From NCBI RefSeq assembly GCF_029962835.1, contig NC_080587.1:59177528-59241527 (forward strand): a stretch of 64,000 nucleotides of DNA, given 5' to 3'. This document shows positions 1-11,049 of this stretch, one piece after another. Every line of letters begins with the position of its first letter. Within the stretch, counting starts at the first letter, position 1. This DNA comes from Magnolia sinica (Eukaryota; Streptophyta; Magnoliopsida; Magnoliales; Magnoliaceae). The notes below the pieces were generated by a model. The model saw only the letters and a list, made by a program, of their open reading frames with translations, searched no databases and was not told where the DNA came from. The position numbers and the translations under genes were made by a program.

Positions 1-380
1 ATTGGAATTTTTCTAACCTTAGATTTTAGGTTTAGGCTTTCTTGATTTTTAGAAACTAACCTATTTTTCCTGTTTTGTAGGATTCTGATATATGCTTTCT
101 AAATTGGTAATATCTTTCTGATTTCTAATCCTCTATTTCTAGATTAGGTTTTGTTCTAAGAATTTTCCTAATTTATTTCATCTTTCCTTTCTTTTATTTT
201 ATTTTTAGTGATTTTTAAAAAAGAAAAAAGAAAAAAAAAACTAACTTGTTTTGGTTTGTTTTGTAGGTTTTTAAGTTAGGGACTCCGATCTGGTAACTTC
301 TTTCCAAATCCTCTCTTTCTTTCTAGATTTTTATTTCATTTCTCTCTTTTAGGTCTAAGTTTAGAATCTGAATTGAGGTT
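1..380 (+). other. Athila-1 leader between the missing 5' LTR and gag
   Basis: This is T-rich untranslated leader sequence. It contains two short modules of similar layout: a pyrimidine-rich tract ending TTTTGTAG, then 25-30 bases, then TTGGTAAT or CTGGTAAC (about 69-112 and 250-297). They look like splice acceptor and donor signals around a mini-exon. The leader of Athila-2 has comparable modules. No coding sequence is evident. Splicing use is inference only. Confidence 0.55.
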
Positions 381-2456
381 ATGGCTGTAAATCAACCTCA
401 AGCACTACCTTCACCTGCGATTGAGGAAGTCCATGATGAGAATGAGGTGCATCAAGCACCCCAGCCTCGTACTTTACTAGATTATTTACAACCGGCGAGG
501 GTGAGTACGCCCTCATGCATGGTTTTTCCAAAAAATACTGGACACATGAATATCAAGCCAGGGGTGATCTAACTCCTTCCTAAATTTCATGGGCTTGAAT
601 CTGAAGAACCATATCTACACTTGAAAGAGTTTGATGAGATTATAACCACTTTATATTTTCCAAACGTGTCTGAGGACACAGTCAGGCTGAAACTCTTTCC
701 TTTTCTTTGAAAGAGAAAGCTAAGACGTGGTTACATTCACTACGTCCTAGATCTATTGGCACATGGAATGATATACAAAGGGAGTTCATAAAGAAATTTT
801 TTCCACATCATAAAACGAACACCCTTAGAAAATCAATCATGAACTTCTCACAAAGGGAGGATGAAACATTCTTCCAATGTTGGGAGTGGTTCAAGGATCT
901 TGTCAGCTCTTGCCCACAACACGGTTTTGAAACGTGGCGCATTACGCACTTTTTCTATGATGGGCTGACATCCTCCATGCGCCAATTGGTTGAGACGATG
1001 TGCAATGGGGAATTTATGAATAAAAATATCAATGATGTGTGGGATTACTTGGATAGACTTGTCGAAAATGCACAATCATGGGACACATACCCAAAATTGA
1101 GTACCACTTCTAGGCCCACTCAATCAAAGGAAAGGGGCGGAGTATACCTACTGAAAGAGGATGATGATATCAATGTTAAAGTAGTTAATCTCTTAAAGAA
1201 ATTTGAGGCCATGGAATCGAGGAAGGATAAGGGTAAGGAAGTTGTTTGCGGTATTTGTGGTTGTAACAGTCACACAACTAAAAATTATCCAACTATATCT
1301 ACCTTTTAAGAGGTTCTCACTGAGCAATCCAATGCCGTAAATAATTACCAAAGACCTTTCAATGGACCCACCTCTAATACGTACAATCCTAGTTGGAGAA
1401 ATCATCCAAACTTCAGTTAGAGGAATGGACAAACTGCTACCCCTCAAGGTTTCTTCAATCAAATTCCAAATCAAGGGAAACCTCAAGAGGATCCAATTCT
1501 AAAACATATTCAAGACCAAGAGCTATTCAACCAAGATATCAGATCAGCAATAGGATCACTTACATCATCCATTCAAAGGATAGAGTCACACATAATGATT
1601 GGGGGAAAGGGGATGCTTCCTACTCAACCTCTTCCCAATCCTAAACCGCAATATGAGATAAGTGATCCAAGCTCTTTGGATCAGATGGAGCAGGCTAAAC
1701 TATCACCACTCTTAGGACTGGGAAGACCATTGACAAAACTATTCCGGTTAAGGCTGAAAAGCCTAAGAACCTAGAAGAGGATAACAATGATAGACCTAGC
1801 ATTGCTCCACAAAAATTAGAACTGGAACTTCTAGAAAAGCCAGTTACTCCATTTTCCCAATGGTTGGTTACACCAAAACCTCTCTCTAACTCTCAGGATA
1901 TTCTAGAGGTATTAAAACAAGTGAAAGTCAACATTCCTCTACTTGATGTCGTAAAACAAATACCTTTATATGCCAAATTCCTGAAAGACCTATGCACGGC
2001 CAAACGACGGCAGAGTATTTAAGAGAAGATCTTCTTGACTGTGAAAGTGAGTGCTATCTTAAAGCAAGATGTACCACAGAAATTCAAAGATCCCGGTAGC
2101 CCAACCATATCATGTGTAATCGGGGACTATTGAATTGATCACGCATTTCTTGACTTAGGAGCGAGCATCAATTTAATTCCCCACTCGGTATACAAACAGT
2201 TAGGTTTGGGTGAATTAAAACCCACCCTAACCATACTACAACTTGCTGATCGCTCTGTTCGTGTACCAAGAGGGATAATTGAGGATGTGTTAGTTCAAGT
2301 CGATAGATTTTACTGCCCTGTAGATTTTATCATCCTGGACACCAAACTTATCAATAACATGAGCACTCAGATTCCCATCATTCTTGGTCGCCCATTCCTT
2401 GCCACTTCAAACGTAATTATCAATTGTAGAAATGGTGTCATGACTGTCTTTTGAGA
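381..2456 (+). mobile_element. Athila-1 gag and aspartic protease region
   Basis: The start at 381 begins MAVNQPQ, aligned with the gag N-terminus of Athila-2 (shared VHDENEVHQAP, TLLDYLQPA and GHMNIKPGVI-type stretches). The core gag motif KTWLHSLRPRSIGTWND lies at about 720-770, followed by KEFFPHHKT-type sequence. A zinc-knuckle-like CGICGCNSHTTKN lies near 1246-1290. A retropepsin-like domain with the LGASINLIPHSVYK signature lies at about 2150-2200 and continues to 2454. Gag would assemble the particle and the protease would mature it. This is a broken fossil copy with several interruptions. Confidence 0.85.
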
Positions 2457-3465
2457 ATATGACATTGGAGTCAAACATCTTTTTCAATAACGACAAAAAC
2501 TTAGAGGATGATAACGATTTCCACGACATTAACATGATTGATTCTTTCGTGGAAGGTAGAACGCCTCTGACCTTATCCTCTGACACTCTAGAGACATGCC
2601 TGGCACACTCCCATGACTTGGATGATGACATTATTAGGGAGAGGTGTGCCTTACTTAATACTGCGCCGGTACTTAAAGTTAACCAATAAAGACCACAATT
2701 TGAAGAATTACACCAAACTGATATCGTGCCTCTATCGTCTAACCTCAAGCCACCGAAGCTTGACCTAAAACCTTTACCCTTTGATTTAGAATATGCCCAT
2801 TTAGGTCAAGAAGAGACATACCCAGTGGTGATTTCATCTCACCTTGAGAACAAACAAGAGAGTATGCTCATTTCTACTCTCAAAGAAGATAAAGGAGTTA
2901 TTAGACATATCATCACAGATCTTGATAGGGTGAATAAACTCATTTCAACTGAATATTTTAACTCTTTGGATGATTGTTTGGCACACTTTGGAGATTCAAA
3001 CGATCCTATAATACACGAAATAGTGGATGTCTCGCAAGACAATACCTCGATAGTTGTCATGGACCAAGAGAACCCTTATTCTGAAGTACCTCCTCCCCTA
3101 GATCCTAAATGTTTACCATTAAAGGAGGAGGAGCTGAAAATTAAACTAAATAGTGAAATTTTGGCATGTGTTAAGACTACACCACTTACTATAAATTTTT
3201 CTAAATTTCATCTACTTATAGTCACTGATTCATCATGGTGTACTAACTTCAAAATTTTATCTGCCACATGTGAATCGTATATACCTTGGACACTTCAGAC
3301 GATTAAAAGAAAACTTTATTCTGAGGTCCCTCAATTTCTCTGGACATTCACACTCCAGGATATCTAAGCCTACTGCAAAACGGGCTTTTGGATGATCTTG
3401 TTGAAAAATCTTCTGAGAAATTTACCAAGATACTGACCAACAGAAGAACCTGGATGCATGATTGA
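2457..3465 (+). mobile_element. Athila-1 module in the position of pol
   Basis: The first part (2457-2880) is the acidic linker that in Athila-2 joins protease to RT; it shares SNIFFNN, DINMIDSFVE and PKLDLKPL stretches. After the shared ESMLISTL stretch the sequence departs from Athila-2 and has no RT, RNase H or integrase motifs. It encodes an acidic segment with FNSLDDCLAHFGDSNDPI and ENPYSEVPPPLDPKC. The same segment occurs in Athila-3 at about 43840-44380 on the other strand, with homology visible to its end near 3465. Function is unknown; it may be a remnant or a maintained non-pol module of a non-autonomous lineage. Confidence 0.7.
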
Positions 3466-4663
3466 GTAGATTTTTTGTGCTTTCATAGTTGAGGATTAGA
3501 ATTCACTACTTTCATAGAACTAGGGTAGTTTGCTTTATGTTGTTCTACGTTAGTCGGTTTTATGCCATTAAGTTAGTTTGCTTTCATGTTTTCACTCTCG
3601 TGCTGACCTGCTCTCACACTGCAATCTCTTGAAAAGTCTTTTTTAATTCTTTCATCTAGGTACTATCTTTCCATCACTTCTCATTTACTTTCGTTATCTT
3701 ATGTGCATTGCATGCTCAAATATCTTTTATATTGAGGACAATGTAGATTTTAGGTTGGGGGTGGGAGATCAATTTACCTAATCAGTGCTTTCTTAGTCTT
3801 GAGCAAAAATTGTGAAAATTTTTTAAAATTTTCCTGAAAATTCTTGTGAATTCGAAGTGATTTTGATGGCCATCTTGGATTTAGAATTACAAGATAAGTG
3901 ATGTTGGTAATTTATGACTCTTGCATTCAGTTATTTGTTAAATTTCACAGTTAAGTTTGAATTATTAATCCATAATTAGAAGTTGTAAACATTGATTGAG
4001 TCATGATTTCACATGTCACATCTCGCTTTCACATTAAGGTTTCAGTTCAATATTGAAAAATTAACTTGGTGATCACTAAGCTTGAAAGGAACCAACCTGA
4101 GAAATTGAAAGGATTGGGTGAATGGTCTTCACCATAGGTTTGCTCCCTATAGGTGAAGGTTTGATTCCCCAAGGTTGACAATAAAAAAAGGTTGGGTGTA
4201 CAATCTTCACCATAGGTTTGCTCCCTATAGGCGAGGATTTGATTCCCCTTCTTAGTGTTACTATTAATGAAAAAAATCAAAAACTAGAAGAATGAAAAGA
4301 CGATCTGCGAGGCAAATTTTGGTTTAAGTTTTGATTATTATGAATTCTCTTGCTAGTTACCAATGATATCCTGAAATAGAGAAGTGAATTTTAATGATGA
4401 TAAGCTGAGATTACATTATACACCCATGGAACTCAATGTTTAAAAATTTTCTGATTGATGGATTAATACTTTGAACTTGATTATGAAGTTTTACCGTGTG
4501 CTTGAGGCTAGGAGAAAATAATGCCCAACATTCATGAATCTTAGAATTCTAGTATCTGAATTGTTTTACATAAATCACTCGAGTTTATAGAAATCATCCT
4601 GTAATTCTCAACTTATTTTTCGCATACCTTGCTCGGGACTAACAAAATGCTAGTTGGGGATGG
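3466..4663 (+). other. Athila-1 3' untranslated region with polypurine tract
   Basis: This is non-coding sequence between the last module and the 3' LTR. Its layout is shared, in reverse orientation, with Athila-2 (17911-19220) and Athila-4 (63431-64000). The block TTGGGGGTGGGAG near 3754 and the closing GTTGGGGATGG just before 4664 are purine-rich; the latter is the likely polypurine tract for plus-strand priming. A pair of hairpins lies at 4127-4236. Confidence 0.65.
4127..4236 (+). repeat. Paired hairpin repeat in Athila 3' untranslated region
   Basis: Two copies (4127-4158 and 4205-4236) of a hairpin with arms CTTCACCATAGG and CCTATAGGTGAAG around the loop TTTGCTCC, 78 bp apart. The first is nearly perfect apart from one bulged base. 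Equivalent pairs occur in Athila-2 (18336-18445, opposite strand) and Athila-4 (63845-63952, opposite strand). Athila-3 lacks them. Confidence 0.75.
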
Positions 4664-6740
4664 TGTTGAGGGTTGAATATTGCATATTAGACCCCAGTTA
4701 TTGTATGCTTTTATGAACATAATACTGTTTAATGCCCTATTTTAATCGTGTTTGTGTTGCGAGGTGGATTTACGAGCATGGACTGAAAAGGATGTTAAAA
4801 GCATGGATTTAATGCTCAAGAATCACCAAGGTAAGGGACAGACCCCAGGGGACCAAGATCGATGGATTTACACGCCAGAGATTCGAGAAAATTGAGAAAC
4901 TGAAGCACAGGTGGCCTGAAAGTCAGCCAGAATATAGGATCACAGGGTTCCCACCATCTGTTTGTCTCGAGACTTCATATATGGCCTGAGGACCTTAAAT
5001 TAACCGTACATGTCAAATTTCAGCCATTGCATCCCTGTGAAAATGTCCCAACAGACAGATCAGCCCCTTAAATCCTGATGTGAGGCCCACTAGATATCTG
5101 GATATGCTTCAATCTTGGTCTCAATGTGTTAAATGGGATGAGGAAAGGAATGGACGGAGCGGATTCTTCATACACATCAAGATGGGACCCACTTTACATG
5201 GTGTGTGTGCACAGCACACATCACTGGACGAGCACCAAAAATCAAGAAATCAGTCAGCATGTGTTGACCAATGCTTCTTTAAAAACTTTCTAAAACACGC
5301 TAGGAACTGTCCTAGTCCGATTGGGTTTCTCTAGTGGACCCCACCTGTCATCCAAATGGATGATCTGGACTGTCTATTGGAATCTAATAGGCCCTCTTAC
5401 TGAAGCCTAAGTGGCAGAATTTTGGGAGACAACATGTATCAGAATTCAATCGTTCAAATGGACGATCGACGGTAGCATAGAAGATCTTGCATGCCACACT
5501 GAATCCAATCTAAAACCAACCATTTATTACTGGTTTTTTGAGAGGATCACAATGAACGGAGTGGATTTCTCATTAGAAGCCGATAAAGGGGCCCACCGTC
5601 GTCACAGTGTCAACTACGCTGCTTTGTTTTGCAATCCAGAAAAACCGAACGTTCCGAATCGTCCTGGCCCACCAGCGATGATCGGATGTCCGATCTGAAT
5701 CGTCCATCATGGACGCCATCTAAAAAAGTCCTAAGGGACTTTAGTTCTATGGAAAAGAAGAAAGGAAAGTGAGGAGTTAGTGTCGCCTTAGTTGCTGCGT
5801 AAATAGGACCTGCGCAAACCGGTTGTTGCTGCGAAATCTCTCCACGCACGCCAACTCCAGCACTCCACCGACCATATCTGCTATAAAAGGAGAAGGAGTG
5901 ATGACGTCTAGGGGATCAACTTGGGCTAGATGTGAAGCACAGGAGAGAGAGAGAGTAGAGTTGTTTTTCTTTTCCTTTTTGTTTAAAGGATTTAACTTAA
6001 TCATATTGCTAGGCTAAACCTCTTAGCTAGGGCTAAGAGGAGAAGCTTGTAACGTGATTAGGATGGTTGCTTTGTTTTGATTCATGCTTCATTGAACTCT
6101 TATAGATTCTAGTTTGATTATTAAGGAATGCTTTTAGTTTTTAATGGTTTATTGTGACTTAAATTATAGTAGATCTGCAATAGCTTTAAGTATGTTTTTT
6201 TCATTATGAGATTGTGAACTTAGGAGGCCCTGTTGTTCACCATCGTCTCATGGGCATGGTTAGGTGATGGAACCCTTCCTAACTTTCACAATTCTCTCAT
6301 GATTAGCTGTGAGATTGGTAAATTGCTGTTGTTTGCCATAGTCTCCTGGGCATGGTTAAGTGACGGAATCACTTCCAAATCTTCACCAATCTTATATGTT
6401 GATAATTAGATCCATGAGAAGTTCAGAGATTTGACAAATCTCTTCTTACCAACTAGACAAGATAGGACTCTGATTTCAGTTGTGTCCCTGAATCAAAACA
6501 AGGTAACTTCCCAATTGTTACAAGTGGATCCTTGACACCCTAGTTCCCTACCTTTGAATTCTAGATTTTAGATAAATATTTCACCATTATTCCTTAAATT
6601 TATTCGATTTAGATTTCGTCTTAGTCTAGTTCTAGTTCTACTTAGTTTCAGATAACGTACAGGTTTCAGTCCCTTGGGATTCGACCTCGATCTCACTGAG
6701 TTTAATACTACATCACAACCCTATGCTTGGGGAGTGAACA
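4664..6740 (+). repeat. Athila-1 3' LTR
   Basis: This 2077-bp LTR begins TGTTGAGGG and ends GGAGTGAACA. It matches the LTRs of Athila-2 and Athila-4 (subfamily A) in reverse orientation. A probable TATA box (TATAAAAGG, 5882-5890) is followed by a GA-rich stretch at 5943, a hairpin at 6019-6040, and a duplicated block of about 50 bp (6237-6290 and 6338-6390) around GGGCATGGTTA. U3 would be 4664 to about 5910. The base after 6740 continues a Del-type LTR. Confidence 0.85.
6019..6040. promoter_or_regulatory. Conserved LTR hairpin (Athila-1)
   Basis: A perfect 9-bp inverted repeat: CCTCTTAGC, four-base loop, GCTAAGAGG. It lies about 130 bases downstream of the TATA box, so it would be in the transcribed R or U5 part. 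The same hairpin occurs in every other Athila LTR of the window: 16438-16459, 25963-25984, 41245-41266, 47111-47132, 57696-57717 and 61947-61968. Confidence 0.7.
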
Positions 6741-7572
6741 ATAGGCCCCATAGCCTGCAATATCACGTACCATCATCCCGACTTCATACTGCAGCTTGGT
6801 CATTTCATTCGCATCACATATTGCATATTGTATTACATCCTTAGCATATGGTATTTTGGGTTGCTATATTTCTGCATTCATATGACTTAGATGAAGCTGA
6901 TGGTATTCATAGCTCTTAAGAATTGCATATGGTATTGTATCATCGGTATCTGATATTTGACTCATTATGTCTTTGCATTATATAACTGACCTACATTACT
7001 TTCTTAGTATTAGACATTGGTTTGTTATGTCTTTTCATCGCATATCCTGGATTAGGTTGATGATATTTTTATGGACCTGTCAGTACTTTTGCTTATTCTG
7101 ATATTGTATGGTTCGTGGACTTACCAGTATTTTTGTTTACTCTGATATTACATTCTGAGCTCGCATATACTGCTCACATGCTTACACCACACTTAAGATT
7201 TATATAAGCTTATGCACGATAGATGCATACAGGTGACGGTAGAACCTAGTCGTAGCTGAGCAGGAGCAGGAGCGTATAGCCAAGCCTTGTGAAGATTTTA
7301 TTATATGCATGTATTTTTCCCTTTCAGCATTGTACTTAAATGATTATATTAGTAGATATGTGGTGATGATGTTGCTCTTGTAATTTGGGTATATTTGTGG
7401 TTATGCTTCTTACGAGACAAATTCATATTGAAAATCCTCCTTGTAGGATCACAGGATCAGAAATTAGCGTATAGGCGTTGGGAGTCAAGAATGGGGTGCT
7501 ATAGAGGCTATCGGCACTGGATTCAGTGATCGAGAATTTTATGAGCCCGATTTTTGAGTTTGGAGTGTGACA
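6741..7572 (+). repeat. Del-like 5' LTR, right part
   Basis: Starting at AGGCCCCATAGCC, this segment is highly similar to 13288-14114 and ends TGTGACA directly before the primer site. The left part of this LTR would lie on the other side of Athila-1, upstream of the window. Confidence 0.82.
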
Positions 7573-7577
7573 GAAGT

Positions 7578-7589
7578 TGGTATCAGAGC
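7578..7589 (+). other. Primer binding site of Del-like element
   Basis: TGGTATCAGAGC is complementary to the 3' end of initiator Met tRNA. It lies five bases after the 5' LTR end, as usual for Del and Copia elements. Confidence 0.85.
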
Positions 7590-9106
7590 ATAACTTGGGA
7601 ATACCTAAGGATAACAATATATATCTGCTGACAACTACCTTACACTGAATGATTGTTGAGAACTTAGAATGGTTAGGTCCCTAAGTTCGAATAACTTATA
7701 AACTTCTAGATATAACTCCTATTGTTTGTACATTCGAGAGTGCTCAAGGATAATAGGCCCTTGTTCCTTCCTTTAGGACATGACACCCAAGCGAGTAACC
7801 CGAGCGACTTCCACTTCCCCACCTGAGGATGCCGCTCTTCTACCCGAGAATGATGCGGATCCGACAATACCCATGAGTGTCTTTTAGTTACAGCAAATGT
7901 TGCAGGTTGTGACAACCGCCCTTCAGGGGCAGGGCAGGCACCCCGCTGTTTAACCAACCCAAGCAGAATAGGAGTGTGTGAACGCCCTTTTTCGAGAGTT
8001 CCGATAGCTCAATCCCCCATGTTTCCAGGACAAGCCAGATTCGACTGCAGCCGAGAGATGACACTATGACATGTAGTACCCAACAGCGGGTCCAGTTGGC
8101 AGTATTTCTTCTCTAGGATGAGGTCGAGCACTGGTAGACCTCCATTACTCGTGTTGTAGGGTTTGATTTTGTCTGGACATGGGAGAATTTTGTAGACCGA
8201 TTCGAGCAGCAATACTTCCCCGACCACATTCGTCGGCAGTGAGCGTTGGAGTTTGAGACCTTAGTGCAGGGGACATGTCTGTGGCACAATATGTGGCTCG
8301 TTTCGTGGCACTATCAAAGTTCGCGTTGTATTTGGTTGATGATGAGGACCTAAAGGCCTGCTATTTTTTAGAACGGCTTACGTTTTAGCCTCAGGAGCCG
8401 TGTCGTCGGACATATGCTCCCGAACTTTGAGCAAGTAGTTTAGAGGGCCCAGATTTACGAGGCAGAATGGAATGATTCATAGAGGGCTTGTGACCACACA
8501 GGAGACCAGAAGAGGAAGACCCCCTCTAATAGTTCCCAGCAGTAGTATCGTCGACGACCGCAAAGGCACATAGACTGTTCATCCTTTCAAGCACCAGCAG
8601 CACCTTCAGTACCACCACAGAGACCATTCACAGGCGTTTGGTTCGGATGTGGTGAGACGAGGCATCACAAGCGTGAGTGCCCCCATTCTTTTCAGCAACA
8701 ACTACCTCTTTGGGGGAAGACATACGCCTCCCCGGCAGACCTAGGGCAAGTTTGATGCAACTTAGCAGGATCCTCAGTCATCAGGAGGAGTCACCGATAA
8801 TTCGCATGACCAGTCTTTAGAACTATCTTGTTAGATAAGTCATTGATGAGATGGTGAGGCTGCATAGTATTCCAGTTTCGATCAATTCCGATCTAGGATC
8901 CGAGGTTCAGTAGGGTCATCATAGTTCTGATGAGGCGTCCTGGGAGCAAGAGGCTGAGATTCGTGAGCGTTGTCCCTATCTCTTAGGTGTTTGATTATGT
9001 TGGTATGATATTTTTTATTATATCTATAGTGATGAGATTTTCCTTCCTTTGGTGAGCTTTGCATTGATTGTTTTGTGATTTAAATTTCGAGGATGAAATT
9101 TTTATT
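7590..9106 (+). mobile_element. Del-like gag remnant and polyprotein tail
   Basis: From about 7781 the sequence reads as the start of a gag (MTPKRVTRATSTSPPED). Near 8640-8685 a WFGCGETRHHKREC stretch is a CCHC zinc knuckle. Around 8930-8995 an EASWEQEAEIRERCPYL stretch resembles the extreme C-terminus of Tekay polyproteins, after the chromodomain. RT, RNase H and integrase are not present between them. This is an eroded fossil with several interruptions. Confidence 0.7.
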
Positions 9107-9119
9107 AGGAGGGGAGAAC
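9107..9119 (+). other. Polypurine tract of Del-like element
   Basis: AGGAGGGGAGAAC directly precedes the 3' LTR and follows the lineage-typical TTCGAGGATGAAATTT block. Confidence 0.75.
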
Positions 9120-9899
9120 TTTAAATATCCTATCTCGTACCGTTCTTTAGGCTTCCATAGTCCTCCTGGTCAAATTTTGATGACCCACAATCTATTATCA
9201 AGATTTGTGCGCAATCCTGAGTTGTATCCCATATTTAAGAGTCGGCTCAATCCAAGACTTGTACCCTAGCAACTGTGCCATCGCCGCGGTTTTGATGTCG
9301 CTTCTCACGCGCAGAAGCGATACTCGGGCTAGGAGATGTGGGCCTGAGTTCAGTTCGAGGAAAAACACTGCGCTTTGTAATCCTAAGAGAATCCATCAGA
9401 TCAAATGTCAAGTACACATTCCATCACTCCCATCACTCACACCCATCCCCAAGTACAATACCCATCCCCAAAGTCAACTCTGCTCATCACCCATCACTCA
9501 CCATCCCTCTCTCTCCTTACATCACACCTCTCTCTCATCTCTCTCTCATTCTCCTAAGTAACCCAACATCCACGGGAGAGAAGCTTTGTGTGTGGCCCAC
9601 CTCCCTACCTCCCATCTCCACGATCTTATCCATCCAATCCTCATCTTCCTCCATTAAAGTTGGAGCTTTGGAGCTAAAGAGTCCAAGGAGCCTAAAAGAA
9701 GTGAGAACGGTGGGTGATCCACCGTTGATTTCTATTTTAAGGGCCCACTTGTTGTGGGACCCACTTGATGTATGCATTAAATAAGGGAAGGCCCATTTGT
9801 GGCAGGGTCCCTCCCCTTCACTTTCCTCTCTCTCTCTCTCTCTCTTGCTCTCTCCCCTTTATAATGGAGTGAGCCCCAACAATTTATGTGTTATATCTA

Positions 9900-10740
9900 C
9901 TCCGACCATCTGATGGTGTGGCCCACAGTACTACATGGGATAATCCACACTACCCATGCTAATGTGGACCCATCATGATGTGTTTATTTATCTGCACCAT
10001 CCAGAGTCTCTGGATGATGGAGATCCACCCACCCTGATATATGTGTTTGGCCCTGGCCGTCCACCTGTGTGGATCCACCATGATGAATGTGTTGTATCAA
10101 CCGCCCGTCCGTCTGGACGTGATCCACCATGATGTGGGTTTCATCCACACCATGCACCTATTTTTGGCAGTAGCAGCAGCTGCTGCTAGCGTCAGCAGTT
10201 GGTGGGGACCACCATGATATATGTGTTTCATATCCAAGTCGTCCATGCCTGGATGGTTCTATGGTCCCTATCATGAGGTATGTGTTTAATCCATACCGTC
10301 CAACACCCTGGACAGGTGGGACCCTCCCCTGTATCATCACCATCCAAACTCTGGACGGTGATTAGCTGGACCCCCTCACACTAGCCTATAGCTGATGTAT
10401 TGACGTCAACAGTTCTGTGGGTCCCACTGATGTATACGTCGACAAATTCTGTGGGTCCCCTTGATATGTATGTTATATCACTCCATCCATCCATATGGCA
10501 TGGCCCACCCCACACGAGTGGATGTGACCTACCTTAATGTAATTTTTATATCTGTACCATCCAGCAGATTGTTGGACGGTGGCCGAACCTTGATGCATTC
10601 ATTTTATCCACACCGTTCACTAGATTGGAACGGTGGGTCCCACCTTCGATGTATGTATTGTATATTCACCATCCATCCATTTTGACGTGGCCCACCTTAA
10701 TGTGTTTTTATATCTTCACCGTCCAGTCATTTGATAAGCC
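9900..10740 (+). repeat. Tandem array A in Del-like LTR
   Basis: About a dozen strongly diverged units of 60-75 bp, each pairing a CACCRTCCA core with a following GGWCCCACCATGATGTATG-like block and a pyrimidine-rich spacer with TTTTATCC. The same words occur as single modules in the MITE-like repeat near 35090 and in the U3 of the Athila LTRs. Confidence 0.65.
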
Positions 10741-11049
10741 TACCTTAAGGCTTGAGATAAAAATGAGGAGATTGGTATGTCAAGTGCATAAACAGTGGAG
10801 ATTAAACATCCACCATTGAAACCCTCTTTTCTTGGGTCACAAAAGTTTTGGATCAGTATGATATTTGTTTTTCCATTCAACTCAGGTCTTTGTGACCATA
10901 TGATCTGGTTGGACGAGAAATAAAATGGTGGGGCCCCCGCATTTAAACGGTGAAAATCATTATCTCCACTGTTATTGTGGTATGGCCCAGCTGATCTTTC
11001 TGTGGGAATTATTTTTGGTAATGCTCTAAAATGACCTTAATTGATGTGG

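Larger units (their letters stand above)
1..6740 (+). mobile_element. Athila-1: Ty3/Gypsy Athila-like element, right part
   Basis: This is the 3' portion of an LTR retrotransposon whose 5' LTR lies before the window. Visible parts are a leader, gag, an aspartic protease domain, a module in the place where reverse transcriptase would normally follow, a 3' untranslated region and one complete 3' LTR (4664-6740). Its gag and protease closely match those of Athila-2 at 15784-27434, which has the tRNA-Asp-type primer site and Athila-like RT. The LTR ends TGTTGAGGG and GGAGTGAACA match the other Athila LTRs here. No RT, RNase H or integrase homology lies between protease and 3' LTR, so it is a non-autonomous fossil with several breaks. 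It abuts a Del-type LTR at 6741, into which it inserted. Confidence 0.88.

Noticed and set aside
9205-9784. Two overlapping proline- and serine-rich frames
   Set aside because: Low-complexity translation of pyrimidine-rich LTR sequence; no homology recognised.
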